From assembly GCA_947650365.1 (NCBI GenBank), contig OX393549.1, positions 89,008,556 to 89,072,555 of the forward strand: a stretch of DNA of 64,000 bases, given 5' to 3'. This document shows positions 23,635 through 35,411 of this stretch, piece by piece. Each line of letters starts with the position of its first letter. The stretch's first letter is position 1. The position numbers were made by a program, and so were the translations under genes. The notes under the pieces are model-generated. The model saw only the letters and a program-made list of their open reading frames with translations. It did not search any database and had not been told where the DNA came from. Source of the stretch: Chamaelirium japonicum (Eukaryota; Streptophyta; Magnoliopsida; Liliales; Melanthiaceae).

Positions 23635-24864
23635 TTAGGCATAGTACCTCTTGAGGTACTTGCCGTTGATGGGGCCAAGTGTCAGCCCTTCTGGCGTAGC
23701 GAGGAGATAGACGCTGTTGGAGTAGACTTCCTTGACGGAGTGCGGGCCATCCCATTTGGCATCAAATTTCTTCCCTCCTCGATGCGAGAGGATGATGGGG
23801 CGTTTGACCGCCAGCACTAGTTCCCCTATCTGGAATGATCGAGGACGGATCTTCTTGTTGAAGGCGCGAGACAGTCGGGCTTGATAACATTCCAGACGTT
23901 GTTGAGCTTCGAGGCGTCTCTCATCCAATGCTTCCAATTCTGCTAGGCGGGGCTAGGCGTTGTCATATCTGGTGAGGCCTTCCTGGATTGCTATCCTGAG
24001 CGATGGGATCTGGAGCTCGAGGGGAAGAACAGCTTCTACACCATAGACGAGGGAGTATGGTGTTGCTTGCGTCGGCGTGCGGGAGGACGTCCGGTAATCC
24101 CATAGTGCTTCGCCCATGCGTTCGTGCCAATCTCTCTTTGTCTTCGAGACGGTTTTCTCTAGCAGCTTGCACAGAGTCTTGTTGAAGGCTTCTGCTAGAC
24201 CGTTGGCTGGAGCGTTGTACATCGTAGAACAATTCTGCTTAATGTTGTACAATGCGCAGAACTGGCTGACGGCAGCATTCTTGAACTGCTTCCCGTTATC
24301 TGTTACGATGTAGCGGGGGACTCCATAGTGGAAGATGATGTCATTCTGGATAAAGCTGATGACGGAGTGCTTTCTAACTTCTCGCAGAGGTGTCGCTTCA
24401 GCCCACTTGGAGAAGTAGTCCGTTGCCGCCAAAATGTAAAGATGTTGCTTGGATGACTTGGGCAGGGGGCCGACGATATCGAGTCCCCATCCGTCGAAGG
24501 GCCAAGACGCGATTGTTGGGTGCAAAGGCTTCGGAGGTTGGCGGATGTAGTCCCCGTGCATCTGGCAAGCGTGACATCTTCTCGCGTATTCCAAGCTGTC
24601 CTTGACCATGGTAGGCCAATAATACCCCATCCTCCTGACGCGGAAGTGAAGTTTCGGACCGGACTGGTGTGATCCGCAGATTCCAACGTGTACTTTCTCC
24701 AGTGCGGCTTCTGCTTCTTCTTTCACGAGGCACCTCAGAAGTGTGCCATCGTAGCTTCGTCGGTATAGCTCGCCGTTGAAGTGGTAGAACCTTAGAGACC
24801 TTCGACGGATGTCACCTTTGCACTTCGGATCTTCGGGGAGTTTACCATGAACGAGATAATCCAC
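23635..24864 (-). pseudogene. Integrase of the gypsy element, two pieces in one frame
   Basis: Residue numbers are from the start at 24864. The zinc-binding part has H59 and H66 with C97 and C100 (CHAC). The catalytic core has D129 (GLDIVGPLP), D189 (VTDNGKQF) and E225 (NGLAEAFNK), matching the D,D-35-E spacing. The frame is closed by TAG at 23953, directly after RYDNA. It continues in the same frame to 23635 with the C-terminal part (FQIGELVLAVKR, KWDGPHSVKEVY). The segment is in the same frame as the RT ORF upstream, parted from it only by TAG at 24871-24873. Integrase joins element DNA to the host chromosome. This copy cannot make a full product without readthrough. Confidence 0.93.
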
Positions 24865-24870
24865 AAACGG

Positions 24871-26781
24871 CTACCTCCAGTCTTGTTCTTTAATCTCGAG
24901 GACATGCACTGCGTTGGTTTGAACTGGTACTTTGAGCGGACCTTCCTCTTCGGTGATCATGAATCTTCTGCAGACGGGGACGACGAGCGAACGTTCTTCT
25001 GGAAACGGGAGTGTAGCCGCCAGATTTGCGAGTGCGTCAGCTTGCTGGTTGAGGTTCCTGGAGACGTGCTGAATGGAAGCAGCCTTGAGTTTGCCGAGGA
25101 GCTCTACAGCCCGCGCATGCAACAGCACCAGGTCTTCTTTGTTGACTTCGTATGCCCCCAGGACTTGCTGGATCACGAGTTGGGAGTCTCCAAAAATCTC
25201 TAGTCCTTGAATCTTCATTTCGTCGGCCAGCTCGAGACCGATGAGCAGGGCTTGATATTCTGCCACGTTGTTGGAACAACATTCCGACAGTAGGAATGAG
25301 AAGGGGAGTATTTCGTTGTCCGGAGTGATGAAGATGACTTCGGCTCCCGCTATGTCTTGCCTTGCTGCGCCGTCGAAGAATATTTTCCAGGATGGGGCGA
25401 CATCGATGGAGAACACTTCTTCATCTGGGAGATCTTCTAATAACTCCCATTCCGCCGGGAGAGGGTATTCTACGAGAAAGTTCGCGAGGGCCTGCCCTTT
25501 AACCGCTTTCTGCGGTATGAAGGTGATATCAAATTCAAGTAGACGCAGGGCCCACTTGGCCAAACGTCCGGAAAGCACTTTTCTTGTCATGATGTACTTG
25601 AGGAGGTCAGCCTTCGAGACGAGTCTGATGGTGTGAGCCAGCATATAGTGTCGCAGCTTTTTCGTGGTGAAGATGAGCGCTAAGCAGACCTTTTCGATTG
25701 GGGAGTAATTCAGTTCTGCACCAACGAGAGTGCGACTCAAGTAGTAGCAAGCTGTCTCCCTGCCAAGTTCATTGTTCTGAGCCAGGAGTGCCCCCAAGGA
25801 TTGCTCCTGGACAGCAATGTAGAGAATGAGCGGCCTTCCTTGAACTGGTGCTGATAGAACTGGTGGCTTCAGTAGATATGCTTTGATGTTTTGGAGTGCC
25901 TCTTGGCAAGCTTCGTCCCATTTGAACGGTGCTCCTTTCTTCATGAGGCGACAAAAAGGGTGGCACTTTCCGGCCAAGTTGGCGATGAACCTTCGGATAT
26001 ATGCCAAGTGCCCTTGAAGGCCTCTGAGGTCTCGCACTGTCTTTGGTGCGGGCATATTGACGATAGCATCAATTTTGGATTGATCTATCTCAATGCCACG
26101 ATGTCGGACGACGAAGCCGAGGAACTTGCCTGAGGAGACCCCGAACGCGCACTTGAGTGGATTCATGCGGAGTTGGTACCTTCGAAGCCATTTGAAGATT
26201 AGCTCGAGATCTTGTAGATGTGCTGACTTCTTCTTGGATTTCACCACGAGGTCGTCGACATAACACTCCACGTTTTGATGAAGAATGTCATCGAAGATTT
26301 TCTGCATAGCTCGCTGGTAGGTGGCACCTGCGTTCTTCAAGCCGAATGGCATAACTTTGTAGCAGTAGATTCCTTTCGGTGTGCGGAATGCTGTGAGCTC
26401 TTCGTCCTTGGGTGTCATCTGAATCTGGTTGTAGCCTGAGGATCCGTCCATGAACGTTAGCACCTCGTGGCCTGTCGTGGCGTCCACCATTAGCTCCGTG
26501 ATTGGCAAAGGGAAGTCATCCTTTGGACATACGTTGTTCAAATCTCTAAAGTCCACGCACACCCGGATTTGGCCATTCTTCTTTTTGACTGGGACGACGC
26601 TAGAGATCCATGTCGGGTATTTGACCTCTCGGATGAAGCCGGCCTCGATCAACTTGTTGACTTCGCCTTCTATTTGGGGTACCAGTTTCGACCGGTAGCG
26701 TCTTTGTCCTTGCTTGATAGCGCTAGCTCCGTATTTGACGCTGAGCTGGTGCACTACGATTTTGGGATCGAGGCCCGGCAT
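24871..26781 (-). pseudogene. Reverse transcriptase - RNase H - archaeal-type RNase H of the gypsy element
   Basis: This is an open run of 636 codons. RT motifs: VCVDFRDLNNVCPKD (74-88), FMDGSSGYNQI (110-120), MPFGLKNAGATYQRAM (144-159) and the YVDD catalytic box (174-177). The connection/RNase H domain follows (about 285-435, with YYLSRTLVGAELNYSPIEK). A second RNase H of the archaeal type spans about 464-590: FFDGAA (D470), NNVAEYQAL (E509), GDSQLVIQQV (D532) and QQADALANLA (D582). Two RNase H domains in a row mark the Tat/Ogre lineage. It ends at TAG 24871, followed in frame by the integrase region. Upstream, TAA at 26812 splits it from the linker region. The polymerase core residues look intact although the polyprotein is broken. 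Confidence 0.95.
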
Positions 26782-26811
26782 CTCCTTGTAGGACCATGCG
26801 AAGACGTCTCT

Positions 26812-28780
26812 TTATTCTTTAAGCAGTTTGATGTATGCGGCTTCTTCCTCAGGAGTCAAGAGTGTGCTGACGAATGTGGGCCGAGGCTCCGTCTCTGTGC
26901 CCATATTGATTTCCTTCAAGTCATCAACGGTGGACTGCCCCCCTTCTTCGAGGACTGGCGGGACATCTGGCAACTCGTCGTCCGAAGGAGAAGTATCACC
27001 GTTGGCGGGATCCGTAATGGAGATATGATTGATGGCAACCATGGGTGGGTGGGTGGGTGTTGAAACGAAGTTCTCGATTGGCATTCCTAGACGATCGAAC
27101 ACTGACTTCTTCTTTGATGGCTTATCTGGCCCGAGTCTTTCGAACACAGACGTGCATTTTCGATTCGACCGGTTTTTACCACCTCTGATTTGCTTCTGGA
27201 GCAAGACTTGGCATCGAGCTCGTCGTCGTCTTCTTCTACTGTCGGGACGGCTTGGGTAAGCAGAGCGTGCATCGGAGATTGTCAATCCTTCAGCTAGTTC
27301 GTCTACCATCTTCTCCCCGATGTAGTTGGAGGTGAAGGTCTTCTTCGTTGCGGTTTTGATGACCAACGGAGCTTGACTGGAGCCGATGCCTCGGCGGTTC
27401 GGGAGAATTTGTTCCCGTTTTGAAACAACCGAGCTTGAGTTCTCGTCATCCCATGTGGAGTTGCTGCTGGGGGAAGTGTGCCCATGGTGCTTTCTCTATC
27501 GTAGCCGGCTTTGAACAGCAATTTGGCAGCGTTTTGCCCCCAATTCCCTTTCGGTTTGAATCCGAGTTGGGTAGGGTCGACAGATTCGATAGGCCTGCTT
27601 GGGTTCGGAGCTCGCGTCAGACTAGGTAATGGCAACGTCATTTCTTGCAGGGTGACGACATTGGCCTGCGATAACGGCGGGGCCCATTTTCTTGCCAGAG
27701 TAGAAGATGATCGTTTAGATTTACGAAGCCACTGAGGCGCAAGACGCAGGACTGGCATCGTTTGGACAGGCAATGGAGTATGTTGCATTGCTGTTGACTC
27801 GGAACTGATGTGCATCTTTTGCCTAGATCTCGGCGCTTCTTGGACTTCAAGTCTTGCCTTGTCGGAGGGTGGCATCAGATTTGTGGGAAGAGGAGTCTTA
27901 TCCTGCTTCACTTTTTCAATCTTCTGGGCTCGTGGGGCCTTAGCTGGAAGAACTTTCGTGACTAGGTCCTTTGCTTGGTAGAACTTAGCGTCGGCCAAGT
28001 GTGCCTCGGCTTCGTTGAATGGCTTGTCATCCGCAACTATGCACCTCTCCACGCTTTCTTCGTAGTACTTGAGGCACTGGTGCCAGGTGGATACCACGAC
28101 ATCATTCTCGTACATCCATAGCCTTCCTAACAGGAGGCGTATGACGTCTGGCAATCGATGATGTGGAAGAGGACCGTTGTACCTAGCGGGCCGATTGACA
28201 GCTTCAGGCGGATGATTCTGATAGTGGACTGTCTGCCCTGGTTGAACCCTTGAATGACCAATTGGCTGGGCGAGAGCTGGTCGTTGGTGATGCCGAGTTG
28301 CCGCATCGTCTGGATAGGCATGATGTTGACGGCGGAGCCACAGTCCAACAGGATTCGATTCACTGGCTTCTCTTTGATGTATCCCGAAACGTAGACAGGC
28401 CGGTTGTGCAATCGCGTCCCAAGTTGCAAGTCCTCATCTGAAAAGGTTATCGTCGCGTCACACGAGGCCAGCGCTTTGCCCTTTTGGTCGTCCTTTCTTT
28501 TCCTCTTGTAGCTGTCTGGGTCGGCCAAAGCTGCAGCCATTACCAGGCGAGCCTTCTTCGGGAGATGCAAAGCTTCTACGAGCGGCAAGTGCAGGATTGC
28601 TTCGTCGTGAGAGGCGGTGCCCCCTTTGTCGGAATCGTCTCCCTCATCGGTGGAGTCGCCTTCTTCAGAAGTTTCACTTTCGTTCTTTCCTTCCGACTCC
28701 TTATGAACTTCGACCATGCAACAGGACGCCCTGATGTGTTGGTCCACTGGGAGAAAGTGATCTGGTAAGAACTCTTGCAA
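26812..28780 (-). pseudogene. Protease and linker region of the gypsy polyprotein, frameshifted
   Basis: From 28780 the protein has an acidic Glu/Ser/Asp stretch, then an aspartic-protease-like segment (ILLDCGSAVNIMP, TMRQLGI, LVIQGFNQG, HIIDCQTSY). The active-site loop reads DCGS where DSG/DTG-type loops are usual. The frame shifts near 28130: the expected LLLGRLWMYENDVV continues in another frame (28154-27303). It shifts again between about 27420 and 27366, where the last part runs to TAA at 26812. Protease would cut the polyprotein. This copy has at least two frameshifts. Confidence 0.8.
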
Positions 28781-28815
28781 GGTTGTCGGCTCTGGAGGGC
28801 TCTACTGAAGGAGAT

Positions 28816-29195
28816 CGTCTTGGCTTGTGATCCCCAGCTGGTGGGCTTGATTTCTTCAGCTGAAACCGATGGAGGCTTTGAATAGAGGACGTAATAGTCG
28901 AACTTCCCCGAAGACTGGCCCAGCAGACCGACTTCTGGATCTCCTTGCTCGTATCTTTCCCGAAGAGCGCGTTGGGATATGGTTTGATTGAAAGGGGTTT
29001 GCTCTTCCTGAAGCTCCACTGGCTTGTCTTCCGATCCCCAGCCGGTGGGCTTGATTTCGTCGATTGAAACGGACGGAGGCCTTGAATAGAGGACGTAATA
29101 GTCGAACTTCCCCGAAGGCTGGCCCAGCAGACCGACTTCTGGATCTCCTTGCTCGTATCTCCTTTGGAGCGCTCGTTGGGATGTAACATTGCTTA
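28816..29195 (-). repeat. 204-bp tandem duplication (68 codons) in the gag-pro linker
   Basis: Two imperfect copies lie 204 bp apart, for example CAGCAGACCGACTTCTGGAT at 28921 and 29125. Each gives a protein unit with RYEQGDPEVGLLGQ and GKFDYYVLYS. The period is a multiple of three, so the frame is kept. Confidence 0.9.
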
Positions 29196-29274
29196 GAAGA
29201 GGTGCTGGCATGAGCGATGGTTGCCCCCAGGGCAGCGGCGTTTCTTCCTCGGAGGACGCAGGAGTACGTTGACG

Positions 29275-31211
29275 TCACTTCGAGACTTTCGGCTGAGAAG
29301 TTGACTTAGCGGTTGGTGCTTGACGGTTGATGCACAATTTGGGTATGCTTCGCCGAGCAGCAACGAGTACCGGCGAGAAGGAGCCGAAGGTGATGGACGT
29401 CATATTGGCCGTAGCGACCTCCCCGTTGTCAATTTCTATCTTTCCTTGCTTTGCGAGTGCCATGATTCTTTCCTTGAAGATGAAGCATCTTTCGATGGGA
29501 TGACTTACCACCCGGTGGTATTTGCAGAAGAGAGGGTCGTCGACGCGATGCATCTGCTCGGGCCTCTTCGAAGGAGGGAGCTCTATCATCTTCTCTTGCA
29601 GTAGTTGGTCGAACATGGAGGAGACTTCCGAGTCTGGGAAGGGGTACTCCTTGGCTTCAAGCTCCTCGAGAGTCATCCTTTGTCTTGGCGGCGGAGGCGG
29701 CGGTATGGCGACTCCCTTCTTCTGATCCGGCTTGCCACCGATCTTGAGCGGTTTGGAGGTTGAAGCGACGTCCACAACATTGACTTGTTTCGGTTTCGAT
29801 GCCGGTGGCTTGTCCTTCTTCTCCACCTTCAAGAAGTCTTTGTTTTTCGAGTCCCCGCGGCTTGCTAGGCTGAGTTCCATGTCGTGAGCTCGAGTCGTGA
29901 GTTCTTCGAAAGACCGAGGCTTGATACCTTTGAGGATGTAGAGCAGGCCCCAGTGGATGCCTTGGGTGCACATCTCGATGGCCGAGTCCTCAGACAAGCG
30001 GTCCCGTGAATTCAATACAAGGTTCCTCCATCTGTCGATGTAGTCGATCACCGGCTCATCTTTCCTTTGCTTGACGGCGGTGAGTTCGGTCATATACTGA
30101 CAGTGCGTCTAGTGCTGTAGAAGTGATTGAGGAACTCCCTCTCCATCTGATCCCAACTCTCGATGGTCCCTGGAGGAAGATCAATGTACCAGTCAAACGT
30201 GTTGCCTTTGAGGGTGCGAACGAACTATTTCACCATCTCGTCACCATATGTGCCGGCGTTGTTGCAAGTTTCGATGAAGTGAGCAACGTGTTGTCTTGGA
30301 TTTCCCTTTCCGTCGAAGTGCTGGAACTTTGGTGGCTGGAATCTGACTGGGAAGCGTAGCTGCTGGATCCTCGCGGTGTAGGGCTTCGAGTATGCTGTCG
30401 TGATCGGAGGAAGGCCACTGCCGTGGGAGCGCATCATGTCGGCTACCAACGCTTGGACTTACTGAGCATTCATCGTTGCCGTTGCCGGAGGTTGTGTGGC
30501 CAGCGAGGCTGGCGCTGGGGAGACGACTTCCACTGGGACGGGAGCCGAGGAGAGCGCTGGAGTAACTGCTTGAATCGTCGGAACAACTTCTGCAGGAGCG
30601 GGAGTTAAAGACGAAGCTGGAGCGGCTACTGGAGAAGCGACGGGTTGGCCGACTGCTGCAGCGTCCTTTGCGCTTAGCTTTTGGAGCAGAGTATTGATGT
30701 GACGATCCTTCTCCTCCATCAGCCGAGTAATCTGTGCCATGTGCTCGCTCATCTGCATGACTTGGAGCTGAAGAGCGGATGGAGGATGGTGACGGAGGAT
30801 GTCTCGATGTTGCATGCTAGCATCCTTGCCGTCGTCATCGGAGATGTAGTTACGCCGGCTTGCTTCTGGTTGATGACTGGTGTTTGCCCCCTGCAGAGGA
30901 CGTGCAACATCCGCTGGAGAATCCGAACGGGCTCGGGGTTGGGGTTGGTCCTCCCCAAACTTCTAGACATGGACTCCAGGGTCGAAGCGCGTTTCTTCAT
31001 GCACCAAGGTCTCATCGGCGTTTTGACGAGTATCTTCGGTAGTAATTTCTGGTGTGAAGACATCCGCAAGGGTTCGAGTACACCAAGTGTAGACGCGTAC
31101 CATCGGGGGAGCATCACCCTTCGGGTTTACTGGATCACCGTGTCAGGGTAGAGGAGACTCGGCGATCGGTGAAAGGCTTGGAGCAAACGCATTGTTGCTT
31201 GTCCCAGCCAT
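29275..31211 (-). pseudogene. Gag of the gypsy element, multiply broken
   Basis: The ATG at 31211 (MAGTSNNAFAPSL) is 48 bp from the primer site. Stops or shifts follow near 31147, 30459 (TAA) and 30225 (TAG after GDEMVK), and between 30110 and 30093. The recognisable gag core is VRFQPPKFQHFDGKGNP with HFIETCNNAG (30225-30449), then FDWY, LNHFYSTRR and, from 30093, YIDRWRNLVLNSRDRLSE. A Cys/His knuckle-like motif DDPLFCKYHRVVSHPIERCF lies near the C-terminus. Gag forms the particle that packages element RNA. Confidence 0.88.
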
Positions 31212-31258
31212 TGCAAACTTCAAGCAGCTTCTTCAGTCGTACGGATGAATGGAGAAGA

Positions 31259-31277
31259 GGTCCCATCGGGCGTGCCA
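31259..31277 (-). other. Primer binding site of the gypsy element
   Basis: On the minus strand TGGCACGCCCGATGGGACC starts six bases after the end of the 5' LTR. The TGG start and position fit a tRNA 3'-end primer. I cannot name the tRNA with confidence. Confidence 0.65.
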
Positions 31278-31283
31278 GAAATC

Positions 31284-33320
31284 TGTATGTGCAGAAAAGG
31301 TATACGGGCCGTCTTTATTGTGCAAAATCAGATTACAAGTGTGGCCGGGACCCGGGTGGCTCGGGTGTGGCGAGTCCGGGTTGCGGCGAGTTTTGATGAG
31401 GAGATTTATGGGAGAGATCCTCTGGAGGGTCCCTTTGATCCGCGTCTCCACGTGGTGTTCGTGCAAGAGCTCTGAAGGGGTTGCCCAGGACAGAGGTCTT
31501 TACAAGGGGGGTTTTGGAGAGGCTAGGGAATGTCCACCGTTTCTTTGGTCCCTTCCGTGCTTCGCGCTTCCTCAGCTATGGGGTCTTCAGCTTCGTTCCT
31601 CGGTATTTGTGTCTTCCTCGCTCCTTGCTTGACCCCGGCATCCTTGATCATCGGTTCGCGGCGTCGATCGTGCTTTTGGCGTCGGCTTTTGGCTTTGGCT
31701 TTTTGGCTTTGGCTTGACTCCGGCGTTGCTCTGGCTTTTGCTTTGCTTTGGCGCTTGCGCTTGGACGTAGCCGGGAGAGACTTGCGATGCTTTCGTTCTT
31801 CCGGACTTCGCGTCGTATCGGCTAGAACGTGTGGTGCTTTTGCTCATGGCCGGCGTAGTCGCTTGGCTTTGGCACTTGCGTTGCTTTGGTGCGGGCTTTA
31901 CTGGGGCTTTGCTTTGGCTTCTTGCGTCGGCTTTAGCTTCAGCGTCAACTCGGTCTTCTTCTTCGAACGACGTGGGCTACTTCTCCGGTGCTTCGACGGT
32001 TTGGGTGCCGGCTGGACTTCTCTTCTTCTCCGGGCTTCCTTGACGTGATCGGAGTCGAGGAATGCTTTCGAAGATAGTAGGGGTAGTACCGATCTCCGTG
32101 CGATGGTTGTGGCGTCGGCTTTTGTTGATGAAGACGGCGGGGGTAGCGACGGTTGTAGCGTCGGCTTTTGTTGATGAAGACGGCGGGGGTAACGACGCTT
32201 CAGGCAGTCTGTTCCAGGCTTTCTTCTTCGTGGATGGTGCAGACGTTTGTCGAAGGCGACGGTGTGATGACGCTTCATTCCTCTTCTCCGGGCTTTGGAG
32301 CTTGATCGGAGTAGAGGGTTTGTTGGAGTCGACGGGGTAGTGCCGCTCCGAGCTTCTTCTCCGGCCTTTGCTTCTGGCATCTTCGGAGTCGAAGGGTCTT
32401 CTTCTCCGAGCTTTTTTCTTCGTGCACGGAGTTGAAGTCTTGATCCTCTTGTGCAAGGGTCTTCATGTCGATGAGGGCTTTCAATGGACTAAGCCGATCC
32501 CGAAGGGACAGGCTTGCCCGTGCCTCGTGAAGCCTTGGGTCGATGAAGGAGCGTCTCCTCTTCTGCAGAGCTCCCGCACTTTGTCTTGCGATCTCTTCGA
32601 CCTCTTGAACCTTCCCCCACCCCCTCTATTTATAGGCAAAGGGGAGGGGAGAGAGATATAGAAAGTTTTAATTTTAAATCCCTTTAATATCTCTCTTATA
32701 ATTACCCGAGATTTATTCATCCACTGATGAGGGGAATAACATTTATTTGTTTTCCTTTTCTGGCGGGGCTATTATGGCTGGATTTTGCACACGAAATCGA
32801 TGGCGATCCGGCGCTTCTTCTTGTGCGTCGGATCGAGGGATCGGCGCAGATCCGCGGGTGAGCAGACGTTATACGCAACCTCCCCCCGCGCATGGCGGTA
32901 GTTCTTTCATTTTCTTTTTTCTCTTTCCTTTTCTTTTCTTTTCTTTTCTCTTCTTTCCTTTCTTTTCTTTCTTTTCTTTTCTTTCTTTTCTTTTCTTTCC
33001 TTTTCTTTTCTTTCCTTTTCTTTTCTTTCTTTTCTTTTCTTTCCTTTTCTTTTCTTTCCTTTCTCTTCTTTTTCCTTGCAAGACCGGCCGGCCCCATGGG
33101 GTTCGGGTCCTAGTAGGGGCCGGCCCCATGGGGTTCGGATCCTATTAGGGGCCGGCCCCCCATTGAGTGTGGGGTCCGCTCCTCTTTTGTTGGGCGCGAA
33201 TCAGGTCCGGGTCCGCACTGGTGCGTGCAAGTCGGGTCCGAGTCGAAACGCGCGTCGGGTTTGCATCCGCGTTGGCATACGTAAGTCGGGTCCGGGTCAG
33301 ACGAAATTCGTGTGTCTACA
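31284..33320 (-). repeat. 5' LTR of the gypsy element (2,037 bp)
   Basis: It pairs with 15882-17888. It is longer mainly because the polypyrimidine tract (32909-33075) is longer. TG/CA borders are present. Being the upstream LTR on the minus strand, it should hold the active promoter. Confidence 0.93.
32626..32634 (-). promoter_or_regulatory. TATA box in the 5' LTR
   Basis: TATAAATAG on the minus strand, after a C-rich flank read as GGGGGTGG further downstream. The same box sits at the matching place in the 3' LTR (17237-17245). Confidence 0.6.
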
Positions 33321-33651
33321 GCTGCACTTGCCCATTGAAAAAATATTTTATACCCATCTGGTATAACATCTCGTCCCATATAGACATGATATTGTCTGTT
33401 TTGCTCGTGCTTATACAAGAACTTCGCAAGAGATCACTTATCCTAGTACTAGTCTCGTCCAAGCACGCTTAACTATATAGTTCTTATGGGATCCGCATCG
33501 ACTCACGGTTTTAAAACGTGTCATATCGCATCGACTCACGGATTTAAAACGTGTCATATCCGTTTGGGAGGGAAAGTTATATTTATAGCCTAGAATCGTT
33601 TTCTTTTCAGACGATGTGGGACTAATTAGTGGCCTGTACACCTCACGTCAC

Positions 33652-34397
33652 TGTAACATCCGCCCCAAACACATAAGATTTTGTCCGCTTTGCCCGTGTC
33701 CGTACGAGAACTTCCCAGGGGGTCACCCATCCTGGTACTACTCTCGCCCGAGCACGCTTAATAACGGAGTTCTTACGAATTCCATAGCGACGCACGGATT
33801 TAAAACGCGTCTCCTATATTTGGGAGGGGAAATTATATAAGTAGCTCAGGATCTCCTTCTCTCCAGTCGATGTGGGGCTAACTCATGGCCTTGTATACCT
33901 CACCTCACCTCATCTATCTTGGCATTCCCGCCTCCGGAGTCTTGGGTCTTGGCTATTGGCCTATTGGATCTTGGTCGTCACAATCTACCCCCCTTAGGGC
34001 TACACGTCCTCGTGTAGGGTTAAACCCTCCATCCCGAGGAGAACTAGCTCTGATACCATTTTGTAACATCCGCCCCAAACATATAAGATTTTGTCCGCTT
34101 TGCTCGTGCCCGTACGAGAACTTCCCAGGGGGTCACCCATCCTAGTATTACTCTCGCCCGAGCACGCTTAACTACGGTGTTCTTACGAATTCCGTAGCGG
34201 CGCACGGATTTAAAACGCATCTTCTATATTTGGGACGGGAAATTATATAAGTAGCTCAGGATCTCCTTCTCTCCAGGCGATGTGGGGCTAACTCATGGCC
34301 TTATACACCTCACCTCACCTCACCTCATCCATCTTGGCATTCCCGCCTCCGGAGTCTTGGCTCTTGGCTATTGGCCTATTGGATCTTGGTCGTCACA
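33652..34397 (-). mobile_element. Cassandra TRIM 2, nested in the old Cassandra
   Basis: LTRs at 33652-33982 (331 bp) and 34062-34397 (336 bp) start TGTAACATCC and end CGTCACA. The 79-bp interior holds GCTCTGATACCA (34047-34058), complement of the initiator-Met tRNA site. Flanks GTCAC and CTCAC match at four of five bases. 5S-like blocks lie at 33702-33773 and 34112-34182. It lacks the 116-bp tRNA-like piece of Cassandra 1 and so shows the empty site. Confidence 0.9.
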
Positions 34398-34787
34398 CTC
34401 ACCGTGTCTCACATCACCGCATCCATCTTGGCTTCCTCACCTCAGGAGTCTTAGCTATTTGCTCTTGGCTATAGTCTATTGGCTCTTGGATCTTAGTTGT
34501 CATAATCTGCTCTCCTTTAAGGGCCACACGTCCTCGTGTGGGATTAGACCCCCCATCGTAAGAAAAATCGTCTATGATGACATTTTGTAACATCCATCCC
34601 AAACACAAAATATTGTCTGCTTTGTCCGTGCCTGCACAAGTGCATCCTAGGAGGTCACCCATCCTAGTACTACTCTTGTACGAACACCTTTAACTACGGA
34701 GTTCTTACGAAATCCGTATCGGCGCACAGTTTTAAAATATGTTTTATATATTTGAGAGGAAAAATTATATAAGTAGTAGCTCAGGAT

Positions 34788-35411
34788 TAGGGGTGGCAAT
34801 GGGTCGGGTCGGGTCGGGTTCGGGTCGGGTTGAGACATATGTATAAGGGCAAAACACCCAACCCGAACCCGACCCGTTTAATAAACGGGTCAAAAACTTA
34901 AACCCAAACCCGACCCGCCTAATAAACGGGTTTACCCGACCCGACCCGTTTAACCCGTTTATTAAACGGGTCGGGTTGGGTTTGGTCGGGTTGGGTCAAC
35001 AGAACCCATGTAAACCTGTCGGGTTGGGTCAAGACAAGTCGGATTGGGCCGGGTTTGATCGGTTTGGGTCGGGTTGGCTCGAGTTGGCTCGGGTTGGATC
35101 AACAGAACCCATGTAAACCTGTCGGGTTGGGTCAAGACAAGTCGGATTGGGCCGGGTTTGATCGGGTTGGCTCGAGTTGGTTCGGGTTGGCTCGGGTCGG
35201 GTCGGGTCGGGTTGACACGACCCATTTGTTAAACGGGTCAAGTCGGGTCAATCGGGTTATAAGTACAAACCCGAACCGGACCCATTAAATAAACGGGTCA
35301 ATCGGGTCGACCCGTTTATGACCCGAACCAGTTTAGGCCAAACCCAAACCCGCTAACTTCGGGTCGGGTTCGGGTCGGGTTGGCGGGTCGGGTCAAGAAT
35401 TGTCACCCCTA
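34788..35411. mobile_element. hAT-type MITE A (GGGTCGGGT-rich)
   Basis: Its ends are TAGGGGTGGCAA and TTGTCACCCCTA, with a perfect 8-bp TSD CTCAGGAT at 34780-34787 and 35412-35419. An 8-bp TSD is the hAT hallmark. The inside is made of GGGTC/GGGTT units and their complements, which can fold on each other and give spurious Pro/Thr/Arg-rich frames. It splits the right LTR of the old Cassandra. Confidence 0.88.

Larger units (their letters stand above)
15882..33320 (-). mobile_element. Tat/Ogre-like Ty3/gypsy LTR retrotransposon with antisense PMD gene
   Basis: Two near-identical LTRs (15882-17888 and 31284-33320) bound a 13.4-kb interior. They start TGTATG and end TCTACA on the plus strand. 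Flanks GCTGT (15877-15881) and GCTGC (33321-33325) match at four of five bases and fit an old 5-bp TSD. On the minus strand the order is PBS, gag, protease, RT, RNase H, a second (archaeal-type) RNase H, integrase. The second RNase H and an extra ORF on the opposite strand next to the 3' LTR are marks of the Tat lineage. All ORFs carry stops or frameshifts, so the copy is not autonomous. A Cassandra TRIM is nested at 19260-20271. Confidence 0.93.
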
